A stretch of DNA of 64,000 nt from Rheum nobile (taxonomy: Eukaryota > Streptophyta > Magnoliopsida > Caryophyllales > Polygonaceae), in NCBI GenBank assembly GCA_027886185.1, contig WOAB01000040.1, forward strand, positions 4,464,001-4,528,000. Direction: 5' to 3'. Of the stretch, positions 9,590 to 21,773 are shown in pieces; position 1 is the first letter of the stretch; each line of letters begins with the position of its first letter. The notes below the pieces were generated by a model. That model saw only the letters and a program-made list of their open reading frames with translations, had not been told where the DNA came from and did no database searches. The translations under genes and the position numbers were made by a program.

Positions 9590-9664
9590 CAGACAACATT
9601 CTCCTCCAACACCTATATACCAGTATTATATAACACTCTTTTCTGCTGCTTTTCCAACCATAAA

Positions 9665-10000
9665 TGTTAGACAAGAGGATACTTCAAACGATACTCTCCT
9701 GTATTCCAAATACTGAATGAAATACAGACCTCACTCTCAAAGAGAATCTCTCTCAATGAGCCCTGGCTACAAGCCTTCTTTCTCTCAAGTTTTCTGGATA
9801 CCACAAACAATCTGCCAGACTCCCTACTAATACCCCCAAACCAGCACGCAGGCTATTGCACTAACAAACCATAAGTAAAAGACTACAATACCCTTTCTAA
9901 CAAACTTCTGCCATGTCACAAAGGCCTGATACTCAGCTATGCTTTACCCCTTCGAGTTACCATAATAAACGGCCCATTGGGCTTGGTTGTAGTGCTAACA
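9665..10000 (-). repeat. 3' LTR of the Gypsy element
   Basis: 336 bp, TG...CA, nearly identical to 14668-15003. The adjoining internal sequence (10001-10014) read on the minus strand is purine-rich (TTGGGGGTGGCAT), a fitting polypurine tract. Confidence 0.95.
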
Positions 10001-13000
10001 ATGCCACCCCCAATCAAACAAACCTTGTCCACAAGGTTGGAGGTGGGAAACTGCTTCTTGAACTCGTTGCAAGGCATCCATGAAGCTTCTTCTCTTGGCT
10101 TGTCTAGCCATTCCACAAGCACCTTGTGACACGCGCCGGCGTGGCCTGTATGGATCACCACCTTGAGGATATCATTAGGGACAAACTCCTCTACTGTCAT
10201 GATCAGTTCGGGAGGAAACTCAGTGACGGCCTTGTGCATTCCTATGGCTCTCTTCAGCAAGGAGACATGGAACACCGGGTGCACTCTAGCTGAAGGAGGA
10301 AGCTCCAGCTCGTAGGCCACGGCTCCGACTCGTTTGACAACCTTGAAGGGTCCAAAGTAACGAGCAGCTAGCTTCTGATTAACCCTGCAGAACATGGTTT
10401 GTTGCCTATGTGGGCGGAGCTTCAAGAAAACCAGTTCACCAGCTTCAAAGGACACATCTCTCCTGTGCTTGTTAGCTGCCGTCACCATTCGTTTAGTTGC
10501 CTGGTCCAAATTAAACTTGAGCTGTCTCAAAATTTCATCCCGGTTCCAAAACTCCTCGGCGACCGCTGCAACCACAAATTCTCCCGATAAGTTTTGCAGA
10601 ATTCCGGGAGGCTTCCTGTCGTAAACGCCCTCAAAAGGAGTCATTCCCCCAGCCCCTTGATAATTGGTGTTATACCAATATTCAGCCCAGTGAACCCAAC
10701 TGGCCCATAGCCGAGGTTGCTCCGCTGAGAAACATCGTAAGTAAGTCTCAAGACAGCGGTTCGGTTTGTCCGTCTGTTTCGGGGTGGTATGCGCTGCTCA
10801 TGCGGAGCCTCGTCCCTTGCTTCGTGAAGAGCTCTTTCCAGAAGCTACTGAGGAATAGTGGATCACGGTCACTAACCACAGAGTGGGGTACACCGTGCAG
10901 TCGGACCACACCTCGTATGAACACATCAGCAACCATACGAGCAGTAAACGGGTGTTTGAGAAGGAGAAAGTGGGCGAACTTGGTGAGACGATCCACTACG
11001 ACCAAGATGCAATCGAAGCCCTGAGATTTCGGCAAGCCACTAATGAAATCCATGGAGAGGTCCTCCCAAACCCGCTCGGGAGTCGGCAACGGTTGCAGTA
11101 ACCATGCTGGAGCTAACGTGTCATACTTCATCTTTTGGCAAATCAGGCAACCTGCTACAAACTCCTGTACAACCCGAAACATTCCATGCCAATACACGTT
11201 TGCAGCTATCCACTTATACGTACGCCACGCCCCCGTGTGTCCTCCCATCGGTGTGGCATGATACTCCTCTAGCAGTTTAGGTATCCACTTAGAGCTTGCT
11301 GAGATGCACACCCGCCCTTTGTGGAACAACTTGCCTCCCACCAACACAAAAGGCTGCTTCATTACATCACCCCGTTCTAATTTCTAAATTATTTCCTACA
11401 GCCCAGCATCCTTTGCGATCTCAGCCTTCAACTCATCCCAGCACGCCACGGTGGGGATCGACAAGGCAGTGAGCTGGCCTTCCTCTCTTCGTGACAGGGC
11501 GTCAGCGACTTTATTTGCTGCCCCCCACTTATATTCAATCACCATGTCGTATCCAATCAGCTTAGCAACCCAGTTTTGTTGCGCTGGAGAAGTGATCGGT
11601 TGGCCCAAGAGGTGCTTTAGACTTCGGTGATCAGTCCGGACGATGAAACGGCTGCCCAACAGATACGGCCTCCAATGTTGGACGACGAGGACTAATGCCA
11701 TTAACTCCTTCTCGTACGCCAATCTCGAGAGCACCTGTCCGGAAAGCCCCTTACTGAAATAGGCTAGAGGCCGCCCCCCTTGCATCAGAAATGCACCCAC
11801 GCCCAAGCCTGAGGCATCACATTCGATGACGAATTGTTGACTGAAATCCGGAAGAGCCAACACTGGAGCTGAAGTCATCACTTGCTGTAATGTTGCGAAC
11901 GCCTGCTGAGCCTCCTTACCCTAACAAAATGGGCTCCGTTCCTTCTTGAGCAGCTCCGTGAGCGGACGAGCAATTTGACCGTAGTTTTTGATAAACTTAC
12001 GGTAATAACCGGTGAGGCCGAGAAACCCCCGAACAACTTCAACAGACTGAGGGGTGGGCCAGGTGAGCACGCTCGCCACCTTCGAAGGATCCATGGAAAC
12101 TCCTTCGGCTGACAACACATGCCCCAAGTATTCGATGGAGGATTTGCCGAAGTCACATTTCTTGGCATTAGCCACCAAGGTGTGTTCACGTAGGATTTGC
12201 AAGACCTGCCCCAGTTGCTGCAAATGGGCCTCCCAACTGGTGCTATACACTAGTATATCGTCAAAAAACACGAGCACGAACTTCCTCAAAAACGGCCGGA
12301 AGATATCGTTCATGGTGGCTTGGAAGGTTGCCGGGGTATTCGTTAAACCGAACGGCATAACAAGGAATTCATAGTGTCTGGAGTGGGTCCGGAAAGCCGT
12401 CTTGGGCACGTCTTCCTTGGCTACTCGGATTTGGTGATAGCCCGAGCGGAGATCGATTTTGGAAAACACTCGAGCTCCTCCGAGTTTGTCTAACATCTCC
12501 TGAATCACGGGAATTGGGTACTTGTCGGGAATGGTGGCCTGGTTCAAGGCACGATAGTCTACGCAGAACCGTCACGAGCCATCTTTCTTCTTCACCAGCA
12601 AGACCGGGCTAGAAAACGGACTGTGGCTTGGCTGAATGACCCCTGTTTTCAGCATCTCCGCAACCAGCTTTTCAATCTTGTCTTTCTGATGGTGTCCATA
12701 ACGGTAGGGCCTCACATTGACGGCCTCGACCCCGTCCTTGAGGTTGATCTTATGGTCCACGGAACGTTGCGGCGGCAGCTCTATTATAGCTTTAAACACA
12801 TCGCTGAACTTAGCTAGCAATCGGTCCAAATCTCCCGGAGATTGCCGTTGGAGTGCCCCGAACTTGCCTCTGACCACACGATCTTCAGTCTCCCACAACC
12901 ATGCCCCAAACTCTACTTCAGACAGTTTTTGGAGGGAATGAAACGACACCTCAGTAAACGCTAGAGTCGGATCCCCGTGTATGGTGACTTGCCTTCCCCC

Positions 13001-13123
13001 TTGATCGAACTCCATTGTCATTTTTTCCCAATCCACAGTAGTCTTCTTCATCGAGAGCAGCCAGGCATAACCTAAAATGACATCGATACCCCCCAAATCG
13101 AACGGATAGCAGTCCACCGCCAT
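9937..13123 (-). pseudogene. Gypsy pol remnant: PR end, RT, RNase H, integrase, chromo-like tail
   Basis: Read from 13123 downwards. Protease end: DVILGYAWL. RT start: YRYGHHQKDKIEKLV and SPVLLVKKKDGS, then TGA (12569-12571) where Trp is expected. RT core 12547-11921: FSKIDLRSGYHQIR, catalytic VFFDDILVYS, then TAG (11918-11920). RNase H 11881-11396: ECDASGLGVG, YEKELMAL, RTDHRSLKHLLGQ. Integrase 11362-10748: H/C finger (HATPMGGHTG, CLICQKMK), first Asp in SMDFISGLP, second in VSDRDPLF, Glu in HPETDGQTE; a frameshift follows at about 10750. The 10644-9937 frame gives the integrase C-terminal region and chromo-like end (VLVEWLDKPREEASW). The enzymes would copy and integrate the element; the stops make this copy unable to do so alone. 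Confidence 0.9.
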
Positions 13124-13138
13124 GGCACAACTACCGAA

Positions 13139-14626
13139 TTACAGGGGAAGCTTACGGCAAATTCCCCGAGTCTCCACCCGCTGTCCGTTGCCTAACCGCA
13201 CACCGAACGTACCAGTTTGCTCCATCGGAAGTTCTTCCACCTCCACAATCCTTTGGTTTACGAAATTGTGGCTGGCTCCACTATCCACGAGCACGACCAC
13301 CTTGTGTTCGCCCAAACGGGCCCGGATCTTAAGTGCTCGAGGGTTGCACACACCGCCAAGAGCATTTAAAGGGAGTTCGAGCCACTGAAGGTTTGACTCA
13401 GTCGGGTCGCCACCTTTTGTGCCGTCTTCCTCGGCTAACCGGATTAGATCTACCCCCTCGTCGGCTTCCCCTATCTCGTCGTCGAACACCTCGACCAACT
13501 TGAAGACCTTCTCGCCACATTTGTGAAGTGGTGAGTAAGGTTGCTTGCAGCGATAGCATAATCCTTTGGCTCGAAGATAGTTGAACTCCCTCTGCGGTAA
13601 GGGTTTGAAGACTTTAGGTTTCTGACCTGTGGATTGAAGAGAGCTCGAAGAAGACGAAGACCCCCAACTTGGTTTGGGCCTAGAAAATGAGGGTGAAGTT
13701 TTAGGCCCATAGTCTTTAGGCCCACTACTTCCCGCCGGGGTTGATTGACTGAAATTTGGGCCTTTCCCAGCCCAACTCCTATTCCCAGATCCACTGCCTG
13801 GCACCGATCTCTTCCATGGTCCCCTATCGATGCCACTTTCGAAATTGATCTTTCTTTCTGCTCGGCGTGCTCCATCCATGGCGGCTAACAATTCTTCTTC
13901 CTCAAATTTCTGCAGCTCCACTCGAATCTGCGGCTTCAACCCAGCCAGAAAATAGCCGAGGAGTTGTTCGTTTCCCAACCCCACCGTGTGGGCTGCACAC
14001 GCTATGATTTCGTCCACGAATTCATCCACCGTGTCGGTCTGCCTCAGCTCGCTGAGATGCTCGAAGCGATTTGTTGCTTGTGCTCCCAAGAACCTCTTCA
14101 CAAGCTCTTCCTTGAGCTCCTCCCAAGAGAAGTTCGGACGCTGTTGACCGATCCATCGCATCCAATTCAGCGCGGCGCCATCCATCCTCACCATGGCTAC
14201 CTTCACTCGTTCGAGCGGTCGAGTGGCCTGGATATCGAAATACTGCTCAGCCTTCGCGATCCAAGTCAATGGCTCCTCGCCATCGAACAGAGGCAGCTCC
14301 ACCTTCTGTGCTACCAGAGACGGTGTCTCTGTTCCGCTTCGCACCTCCAGATTCTCCCTGGTACGATCTGAGACTGATTTCTTCGAATTCGAGCCGGATT
14401 CGACCTCGGGGCTCGGCGATCGATCCTTGGGAAGTCTGGCTTCGATCTGCAAGACCAACTTGTCCTGCATCTGCTGCATCGCCTGGAGCAATTGGTCACG
14501 CACCGTCATCATACTCCCTTCCAGAACTTCAACCCTCCGATTAGTGATGAGTCTGGTTTCCTTGATACTCACCATCTCGCTCTCCAAGGCAGAAATCCTC
14601 GAATCTAACTCCCCCGTTCTCGTCAT
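13139..14626 (-). CDS. Gypsy gag with aspartic protease start
   Basis: An open frame of 495 residues. The N-terminal third is coiled-coil (DSRISALESEMVSIKE). The middle is the retrotransposon gag domain (ALNWMRWIGQQRPNFSWEEL, LVKRFLG, QTDTVDEF). A Ser/Pro/Gly-rich linker follows, then a zinc knuckle-like CYRCKQPYSPLHKC and the protease active-site motif VVLVDSGASHNFV. It stops at TAA just after the protease begins (GICRKLPL), where an intact element would continue; the rest of the protease resumes in the frame from 13123. Gag would form the virus-like particle in the cytoplasm. The frame is otherwise intact. Confidence 0.9.
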   Translation of the reverse strand: MTRTGELDSRISALESEMVSIKETRLITNRRVEVLEGSMMTVRDQLLQAMQQMQDKLVLQIEARLPKDRSPSPEVESGSNSKKSVSDRTRENLEVRSGTETPSLVAQKVELPLFDGEEPLTWIAKAEQYFDIQATRPLERVKVAMVRMDGAALNWMRWIGQQRPNFSWEELKEELVKRFLGAQATNRFEHLSELRQTDTVDEFVDEIIACAAHTVGLGNEQLLGYFLAGLKPQIRVELQKFEEEELLAAMDGARRAERKINFESGIDRGPWKRSVPGSGSGNRSWAGKGPNFSQSTPAGSSGPKDYGPKTSPSFSRPKPSWGSSSSSSSLQSTGQKPKVFKPLPQREFNYLRAKGLCYRCKQPYSPLHKCGEKVFKLVEVFDDEIGEADEGVDLIRLAEEDGTKGGDPTESNLQWLELPLNALGGVCNPRALKIRARLGEHKVVVLVDSGASHNFVNQRIVEVEELPMEQTGTFGVRLGNGQRVETRGICRKLPL

Positions 14627-14667
14627 GACTGGATTGACGAAAACAAACTCTCAACAAGAGCACCAAT

Positions 14668-15003
14668 TGTTAGACAAGAGGATACTTCAAACGATACTCT
14701 CTTGTATTCCAAATACTGAATGAAATACAGACCTCACTCTCAAAGAGAATCTCTCTCAATGAGCCCTGGCTACAAGCCTTCTTTCTCTCAAGTTTTCTGG
14801 ATAGCACAAACAATCTGCCAGACTCCCTACTAATACCCTCAAACCAGCACGCGGGCTGTTGCACTAACAAACCATAAGTAAAAGACTACAATACCCTTTC
14901 TAACAAACTTCTGCCATGTCACAAAGGCTTGATACTCAGCTATGCTTTACCCCTTCGAGTTACCACAATAAACGGCCCATTGGGCTTGGTTGTAGTGCTA
15001 ACA
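14668..15003 (-). repeat. 5' LTR of the Gypsy element
   Basis: 336 bp, partner of 9665-10000. Just inside it, bases 14649-14667 read on the minus strand as ATTGGTGCTCTTGTTGAG, in the position of the tRNA primer-binding site; I cannot name the tRNA. Confidence 0.95.
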
Positions 15004-15295
15004 ATAAACATTGCTGCAGATGTACTCTTTCATGCTCAGCCGTTTTCTATTGCACATTGTAAAAGAGATGATGGTGATACTTGAGAATTTCCATAAGAGA
15101 TGATGGTAGGTTTTTACAAAGTAGCATTACATTACCATAAGTTAACAGCAAACAGAGAACCAATCCATTCATATCTGACTTCTGATGCTACAATCTTCAG
15201 AGCACTTAGCTATTACAGCCAATGTCGTCTTCTAATAACTAACAAGTAAGCAGGTTTGATCCATGGTGAAAGAAAATTGAAGGGCTCCATTTTTC

Positions 15296-17967
15296 CTACA
15301 AAGGAAGAGAGTATCCGCGGAGATAGGAGGAGTTCACGCCTGATTCCCGTACCAGCGCCACCCTTCCCGTCCGAGCCACCTTCAAAATTCAAATCCAACA
15401 TACAAGAGGCAAAGTTTGTTAACAAATTGAAGGCACTTGGAAAATGATGAGAAAAAGATAAGTCGATCAACCTCACAAATGCCGTATGGCTCCAACAGCC
15501 TCTGTAACGCGACCATCTTATCAATGTCTCCCGTGAGCTTCAACAATACACAGCAAACCGTTATGCAGGGGAAATTGTTATGTTGAGAGACGTATTTTTG
15601 GAGTTTAAGTATTCACCTGGAGTGTAATGGTATGATCAGAAACGTCCACGGCTCTAGCGCGGAATATGTTTGCAATGTCAAGGACATCTCTTCTTGCTCT
15701 AGTGTCAGCAGCTATCTTGATCAGCATCAGCTCCCGCTCAGCAAATGGAACATGGGTAAGATCTTGAATCTGAAGCAATTTCCCCATTCTCTACTTACAT
15801 CATCTCCTTTTTTCTTCCTGTTTTTTAATCACATAGTATGTAGCAGTGTCGCTCACCTCATGTAGATCTATCAACTTGTGAAGATGCTGCACCAATCTAC
15901 CAATTGATTCATCCGTTCCTGGTACGACTGTTGTGATAAGAGAAAGACCCTCCTTCTCAGCTTGCCCAACTGCTAGACTCTTTTACAAACAGCCAAAACG
16001 CAACCATTGATTCAGAGTCATTCTTAGATGTTCATGTGAGACCTGGGGAGAAAATGGACTGACCTGGATGTTGTAACCCCTGCGAGAAATTATTCCTGTG
16101 ACTACATTGAGAACTCCAGGGCTGTCGTTTACGAGCATGGATATCGTGTGTGATCTAAGCCCCCTAGACTGCAACCATTGCAACACAAGTCAAAGTGCAG
16201 AAAGAGGACAAATTGATCCTTGTTTAGATAGGCAAGAAGAATGAATGCCTACATCTTCGTCTTTCACAACGCCCCAATGCGCGTCAAGTACTCTATGATT
16301 CATATACAAGTCATCAGATGGCTCCACAGGATACACATCACCCTGAACAAAGCAAAAGCAATAGCATCTTACTCGAAAATGAAAATGCAGAAAGGAAGTA
16401 TGATAAATTGATAATACAGTCTGTCTAGTGAGAACATATAGTACTCTTGATGATGAACTAGCCTTGCCATTGCGACTTTTTGTAGACTCCATAATAGCAT
16501 CAACAGGCGTTTTTAGATCTGGATACGAAGAAGCCGAAAATCTCCAAAAGGGAGCTGACTCGCCCATACTTTCCCGCCTCAAAGCAATCTGAAGAAATGC
16601 ACAAACACCAGATTTTCAGTTCATGAATGGCAACTGAATGTAACTAGGAGGCCTGAGAACAAACCTTTCCAGTTCTCGCAATTTCTTTGATCCCGAATTT
16701 ACGGACGTTTCTAAGGATGGCAGACAATTTTCCAGGATCCCCAGTTACCTACAAATTCATAGCAGGAAAATGAGGTACACATAAGTCAAACTTTCAGAAA
16801 CAGAATCAAGTATAACATTCATCTACTAAATTCAAGAAGACCATTGCTCAAGGAAAAGATAAATTGCCTCAATGGTCATGTAGCTTTCTGAGGTGTCCAG
16901 AATTTTAGCTCTGAAGATGTTCACCAACCACATTATCTAGTGACAGTAATCATGAAAAGAAGATTACAAGATAAATAAACTAGGAAATAGAAAATAACTC
17001 TTCTAATTAGCTTGTATAATTACGCAGATCGAGACTAATTGACCAATTCAATTCTACTCCGTACAGTATAAGATTCCACGATGTATACCTCATCTCTAGT
17101 TGCTGGATCTGCACAAAGCTTAATCAGCATCAGCTCGCGTTCCACTTGTGGCTCCATAGATATATCTTCAACCTACGCGCGCATAGGATTCAAATTCAAC
17201 CAAAGCATATGGTAAATGTAACATGTTTAGCATCGATCAATTGAAACCAGAATTAATCTCCAATTACACGTGCAGCTATACAAGATTGATTGGAGGAATA
17301 TATAATGAACCTTGAGCACATTTACAAGCTTGTTAAGCTGGTCCACAACTTGTTGCAATACGGGTTGGGTTGCAGGGACAACTATAGTGAAAAGAGCCTT
17401 GTCCTTGCTCAATCCAACTGCTAAGGATTCGATGTTATGCCCTCTGCGAGCGAATACCCCAGCGATTCTATTGATTATTCCGCAGTCGTCTCCAACAAAC
17501 ACGGATACGGTGTGGCGCTTCACAACTCTGCAATAAACATTCTCCATCGAAGACAATTAATTAATGTGAATGAACATCCTACTTCCGAGAAGATTAGCTA
17601 CCAAAATGTGTTTGGTTCCATCCAATATTCACTATCCATATATTAAAGTCCATGGGCCCTTTGATTTAGCTAGCAGAATAGTCCACAAACTTTATATATC
17701 TCCCACATTTGTTATATTCTACCACTAGAAATGGAATAAAAAAGCTTACTGAGAGGAAGCGGAAGATGAAGAGACCACAAATTCCGGGTTGGCACCACTT
17801 GTACGTGCAACTGCAGCAGTAGCAAGAAGACGGGTGGAATCCGACCCGAAACAGAGGGGTTTGGGCTTGATGAACCCCATTCTCGGGCCGGATTCCCCAG
17901 ATACCATTTGGGGTTGGTAAAATGTTTTTGGGGTACTTGTGATCAAAGCTGACAATGCCGGCGCCAT
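15296..17967 (-). CDS. Acetolactate synthase regulatory (small) subunit, chloroplast
   Basis: Binds the catalytic ALS/AHAS subunit and gives feedback control by Val/Leu/Ile in the chloroplast. Twelve exons: 17967-17750, 17527-17311, 17172-17089, 16936-16868, 16748-16665, 16588-16445, 16342-16253, 16168-16064, 15979-15857, 15769-15617, 15537-15472, 15379-15296; all phases agree, giving 478 residues, as expected for plant small subunits. Residues 1-72: Ser/Thr-rich transit peptide. Two tandem ALS-small-subunit repeats follow, each with an ACT domain (HTVSVFVGDDCGIINRIAG; HTISMLVNDSPGVLNVVTG) and a C-terminal ALS_SS domain (VERELMLIKL; AERELMLIKI, TGDIDKMVALQRLLEPYG). The protein ends SSYLRGYSLPL. 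Intron 4 uses a GC donor (GAG|GCAATT at 16867-16866). An in-frame ATG at 18066 could extend the N-terminus by 33 residues. The Gypsy element lies about 290 bp past the stop, in the 3' flank. Confidence 0.95.
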
Positions 17968-18025
17968 TAGAGTACGTACTGATCGATCAAACCTCAGCGC
18001 GCTCGCAGTCGCAGCAGATATTGAA

Positions 18026-18046
18026 AGAGAGAGAGAGAGAGAGAGC
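18026..18046. repeat. (GA)n/(CT)n tract in the ALS small-subunit leader
   Basis: About ten GA repeats on the plus strand, so a CT tract in the minus-strand transcript, 60-80 bp before the main start codon. CT-rich leaders are common in plant genes. Read in frame from the ATG at 18066 it would encode alternating Leu-Ser. Confidence 0.85.
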
Positions 18047-18069
18047 GACAAGGGAAAGCTAAGCAAAAT

Positions 18070-19741
18070 GGGGATTTACATAAGTAGCACGGTTCAGTGG
18101 GACGCTTGTCGTGATTCTTGTTGGGTCTTATAAAATGATCCAATTCAATGACATGCTTTTAATGTGAACTGCACGTGAAAATTAGCGTTCTATTTTTTTT
18201 TGGTTGAAAATTAGCGTTCTAGTTTATTCAGTTTGAAGTTCAGACTAGGGGGGTGTACGTGTACCTATCCGCTGTCCGCAACGGACTCCGTTCATCTATC
18301 TACATCTAAAATGCTTTTTTTTGGAGTTTTCTATGCGTGAGTTCAATTAGCGGAATACTATTTTAATGTTTTAATTAAGTATAGGACAAGCACCTCCTTG
18401 CACCTCTTTCGTATAATTAAAATTCTTTTTTTTTATCTTATCTTTAATCATTATAGATCTCATCTCAAATGTAATAAATCAACATTTTTGAAAAAAATCA
18501 ACTATGAGGATTATTCAGATTCAAACGCATGTTCTGATGCGAACATACGAGTGTACAATTCAGTTCATTATGTTATGACACACATTTTAGTATTGTTACA
18601 ATGCACATTGAAAAATACATTATCACACACATAACCACTCTGTTTATCCTAACGATGTATATTTTTATACAGCTACAATATACATTTTATTATAGCTACG
18701 AGACACATTTCAGTATAGCTACGATGTATTAGCCCTTATACACACATTGATGCGCATATTATTTGGATGAAATATCCTCGAACCCTTTTTTCCGTAGAAA
18801 ATATGCTCTGTCGATTTTCTACATCATAGTAAATGTGTCTTACAGTACATCTTGAACTTGTCTCCCAATATACCTTATACATCATAGTTCACAAAAATGT
18901 GCCCTAAAGTGTGCTCGTTAGCATAAGAAATTTTGTTCGTATTTAATTAATTTAATATATATATTGGATCAATATTTTCTTCCTATATAAACCAACTCAA
19001 ATCCTTTTTGGTATCTTTTTATAGTATTATAATTACAACTCTTTTGCCAAAAATATTACAACAACTCTTTGAACAAAAAAAATTACAACAACGAAAAAAA
19101 GATTGATTTGTTTTCTCCTGTAATTTTCACCGATCCACTTTTTAAGTGTTCATTTCCATTCTAACATCTTCAATTATCCCCCTCCCCCCCTCTCGATTAT
19201 CATTAAATATTTTCCCGAAAAAAGGACAACCTTCTTAATATATATATAGAGAGACTTGGATCATGTAATAACCTACGTACGCTTATTTTATTTTATTTGA
19301 TAAGAAAAAAATTCGAAATACTATTCATATTTTGGAACCAAAATAAATCAGGAAAAATCCCATAAATGCTTTTTAATTAATTTTAAATTTGTCTTAAAAG
19401 GACGACAAATTGAAGTAATTGTTAATAACTTTTTCAAAATATTGTTATCTTTGATATGGTTCAAGTTTAATTATATGGATTTATGAAAAGGGCCTTTGCA
19501 ATAAATTGATAATTGGTTGAATATTAGTAGGGTTGATTTTGTGTTGTCGTACATGTCTAAGAAGGTTTATCTAAAATAATATTTTTTTTCTTTGATTTGT
19601 TTTGTGTAGCTTGACACCAAGCTCATTTCAGTGGATATCTTATAATTTTTCCTGTTTTGTGCAGCTAGACAAGCTCGAAAAAAAAGGAGATCAGAAAAAC
19701 ATGGATTTGGGGTTTTTAGTGGCTTAAAGCGAGAAAGAACA
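18070..19741. other. Intergenic AT-rich stretch
   Basis: No gene recognised. A short duplication (AATTAGCGTTCTA at about 18180 and 18209) and loosely repeated TAGCTACGA / ACACATTT motifs at 18560-18730 are visible. Nothing else supports a feature. Confidence 0.6.
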
Positions 19742-19748
19742 TGTTACT

Positions 19749-20262
19749 TGTTGGGCCGGAAAGTTCTGAAAGCCCAAGACGCTTGGCCCATGAACATAGA
19801 ATCAGGTAAAGATCAAAACGGTTGAAGAAATAACAAGCTCGACCCAGACGCTAGAGATATCAGGCGAAGATCTTGGGAATTTGCTCGACGGGTCCCGTGA
19901 AATCCGATGATAACGGCTAGATTAGAAACGATTATGTAATTTATGTATAAAAGCACGATTATGTCAACAAATATGTACACAGATCACTATCAATACTACT
20001 CACTCTCTGATATTGTTCTACGACTCTACTGCCCTAGTTACAAGTCCGATTCTTCTCAATAATATCGAAGCGACCGGCGTTCAAATTATCTTGCTCGATC
20101 GATCTGTAGTTCGAGGGAGATAAGCTCTATTTTTTTCTAATTATTCTTATTTCGTCTAGTTCTTTTCTTGATTTGGATATTTCGGATACAATCTATCTTA
20201 TAATTGTCTAGTTGCCCTGCTTAAGACGATCTAGGTCGGTTAGATCTTTTCGCCCCAAAACA
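19749..20262 (+). repeat. 5' LTR of a Tat-like Gypsy element
   Basis: Begins TGTTGGGCC (an alternative start is TGTTACTTG at 19742) and ends CCCCAAAACA. It contains a TATAAAAG box near 19947. It is followed at once by TGGCGCCCACCGTGGGG (20266-20282), a typical primer-binding region for this group. No matching 3' LTR is found in the window, consistent with truncation downstream. Confidence 0.75.
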
Positions 20263-20330
20263 ATTTGGCGCCCACCGTGGGGCATCTAGCCAACCAACGA
20301 TCCAATCAACGATCCAGCCCACATTCAATC

Positions 20331-21700
20331 ATGATCGATTCCGGGAACCCCATGATCGCCACTGAAGACCAAGTCTAAGCCGACATCCTAGTCGCGAATC
20401 GAGCAGAGGACGCTAGTGCCCAACCAGTCGCAAACCCACAAATCCAAGAACTCGCGAAGGCCATGAGCGTCCTCCAAGAAGAACTAGCCCGACAATGCGC
20501 TAGAACTGAAACGCTAAGTACCCAATCTGAATAAGAAATTATTCGACTAACTCGTGAGAACGAATTGTTAAAATCTCAGGTACATTCGGTCGCGTCAAAC
20601 CCCGGAGGTTCAAGACGCGTAGTCAACACTGAAGGATTGCCTACCCGACTCGACATGGATGGGATAGATGTGACTCCCGCAACGACAACTCATGCCTCCT
20701 TACCTTCTGGTATATTTCAAACTCCTCAAGTCACTTTCACTACAACTAACATGCCAAATCTCGTAGCTGGGTCCCCAGAAGCTCGAGCAACCCTTCCACA
20801 AGTAACGGCTCCAGCCGACATCCAGACCCTCATACAGCAAGCCATCAACGAGCACATCAAATCTTTAGATGATCGTATCGCGCGAATCTCGGGAGTGCCC
20901 CAACCGATCGAGAAAGAAGCGATTGACGGATACAAAGACTCACCTTTCACAGAAACAATCGCGCGCATCGAAATCCCTAAGAAATTCCACGTCCCCAGCA
21001 TGCCCAACTATGATGGGACTGGGGACCCAGACGACCATGTTTCAATTTATAAGCAGAAATTAATGACTATTTCGATCCCAAGAGGGAACCGTGAGGCAGT
21101 CATGTGCAAAAGTTTTGGCACGACCCTCACGGAACCTGCACTAACTTGGCTTATGCACTTACCACAGGGATCCATCGCTTCCTTTGCCGACCTGATCAAC
21201 TCATTCAAAATCCAATTCGCCAGCAGTCGAAGACTGGAAAAACAATCAAGCGACCTATACAGAATCGTGCAAAGATATGGCGAACCTCTAAGGGATTATC
21301 TTAACAAGTACAACAAGTAAAAGGTCGCAATCCCACATTGCGACATCCCGACATTAATCGAAGCGTTTCGTCGGGGCTTGGTCAGGGGCAGCGAACTCTA
21401 CCGTGAACTGACCAAGTACCCATGTCGAAGTTTCGAAGACGTTCAAGCCAAGACCATGGCACAAGTAAGGATCGAAGAAGATGAAGAGCCCTTCAAAGCA
21501 AACAAGAGTCTTGATCGAGTCGACCGAAAAGCCTCTTCGGATTATCGATGCGATCGACGACATCAACCATACCCCAAGGGACGGAACGATCCCGATCAGG
21601 TAAATAATTCTTATGACAGGAACCAAGATTGGCGAAACAACCCCGTTCTTCCTTCGAAGCTCCACTCTTAAAACTTCAATATATCCATATCGGAACTCGT
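20331..21700 (+). pseudogene. Tat-like Gypsy gag, broken
   Basis: Starts at ATG 20331 (MIDSGNPMIATEDQV) and meets TAA at 20376; another stop lies near 20533. From 20565 the frame is open to 21320 and has the gag signature ETIARIEIPKKFHVPS, YDGTGDPDDHVSIYKQ, LTWLMHLPQGSIASFADL, then YRIVQRYGEPLRDYL. It resumes after a stop at 21318 with EAFRRGLVRGSELYREL. Gag would package the element's RNA; the stops make this copy defective. Read-through from the LTR at 19749 is clear. Confidence 0.85.
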
Positions 21701-21773
21701 AAAAAGTTTTGACAAATATGGGAAAGAAGTAAGATGGCCTCGGAAGAGCGACAAACCAGACACCAAAAAGGAC

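Larger units (their letters stand above)
9665..15003 (-). mobile_element. Ty3/Gypsy LTR retrotransposon, full length, mutated
   Basis: A 5.34-kb element on the minus strand with two 336-bp LTRs (TGTTAG...GCTAACA) and a perfect 5-bp target duplication ATAAA at 9660-9664 and 15004-15008. The LTRs differ at about seven positions by eye (around 2%), which implies a fairly recent insertion. Domain order on the minus strand is gag, aspartic protease, RT, RNase H, integrase, chromo-like tail, as in Ty3/Gypsy. Several stops and at least one frameshift break the polyprotein. It inserted between the BIR1-like fragment and the 3' end of the ALS small-subunit gene. Confidence 0.95.

Noticed and set aside
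13122..14723. Several plus-strand ORFs across the Gypsy gag
   Set aside because: Antisense shadows of a well-supported minus-strand gag/protease frame.
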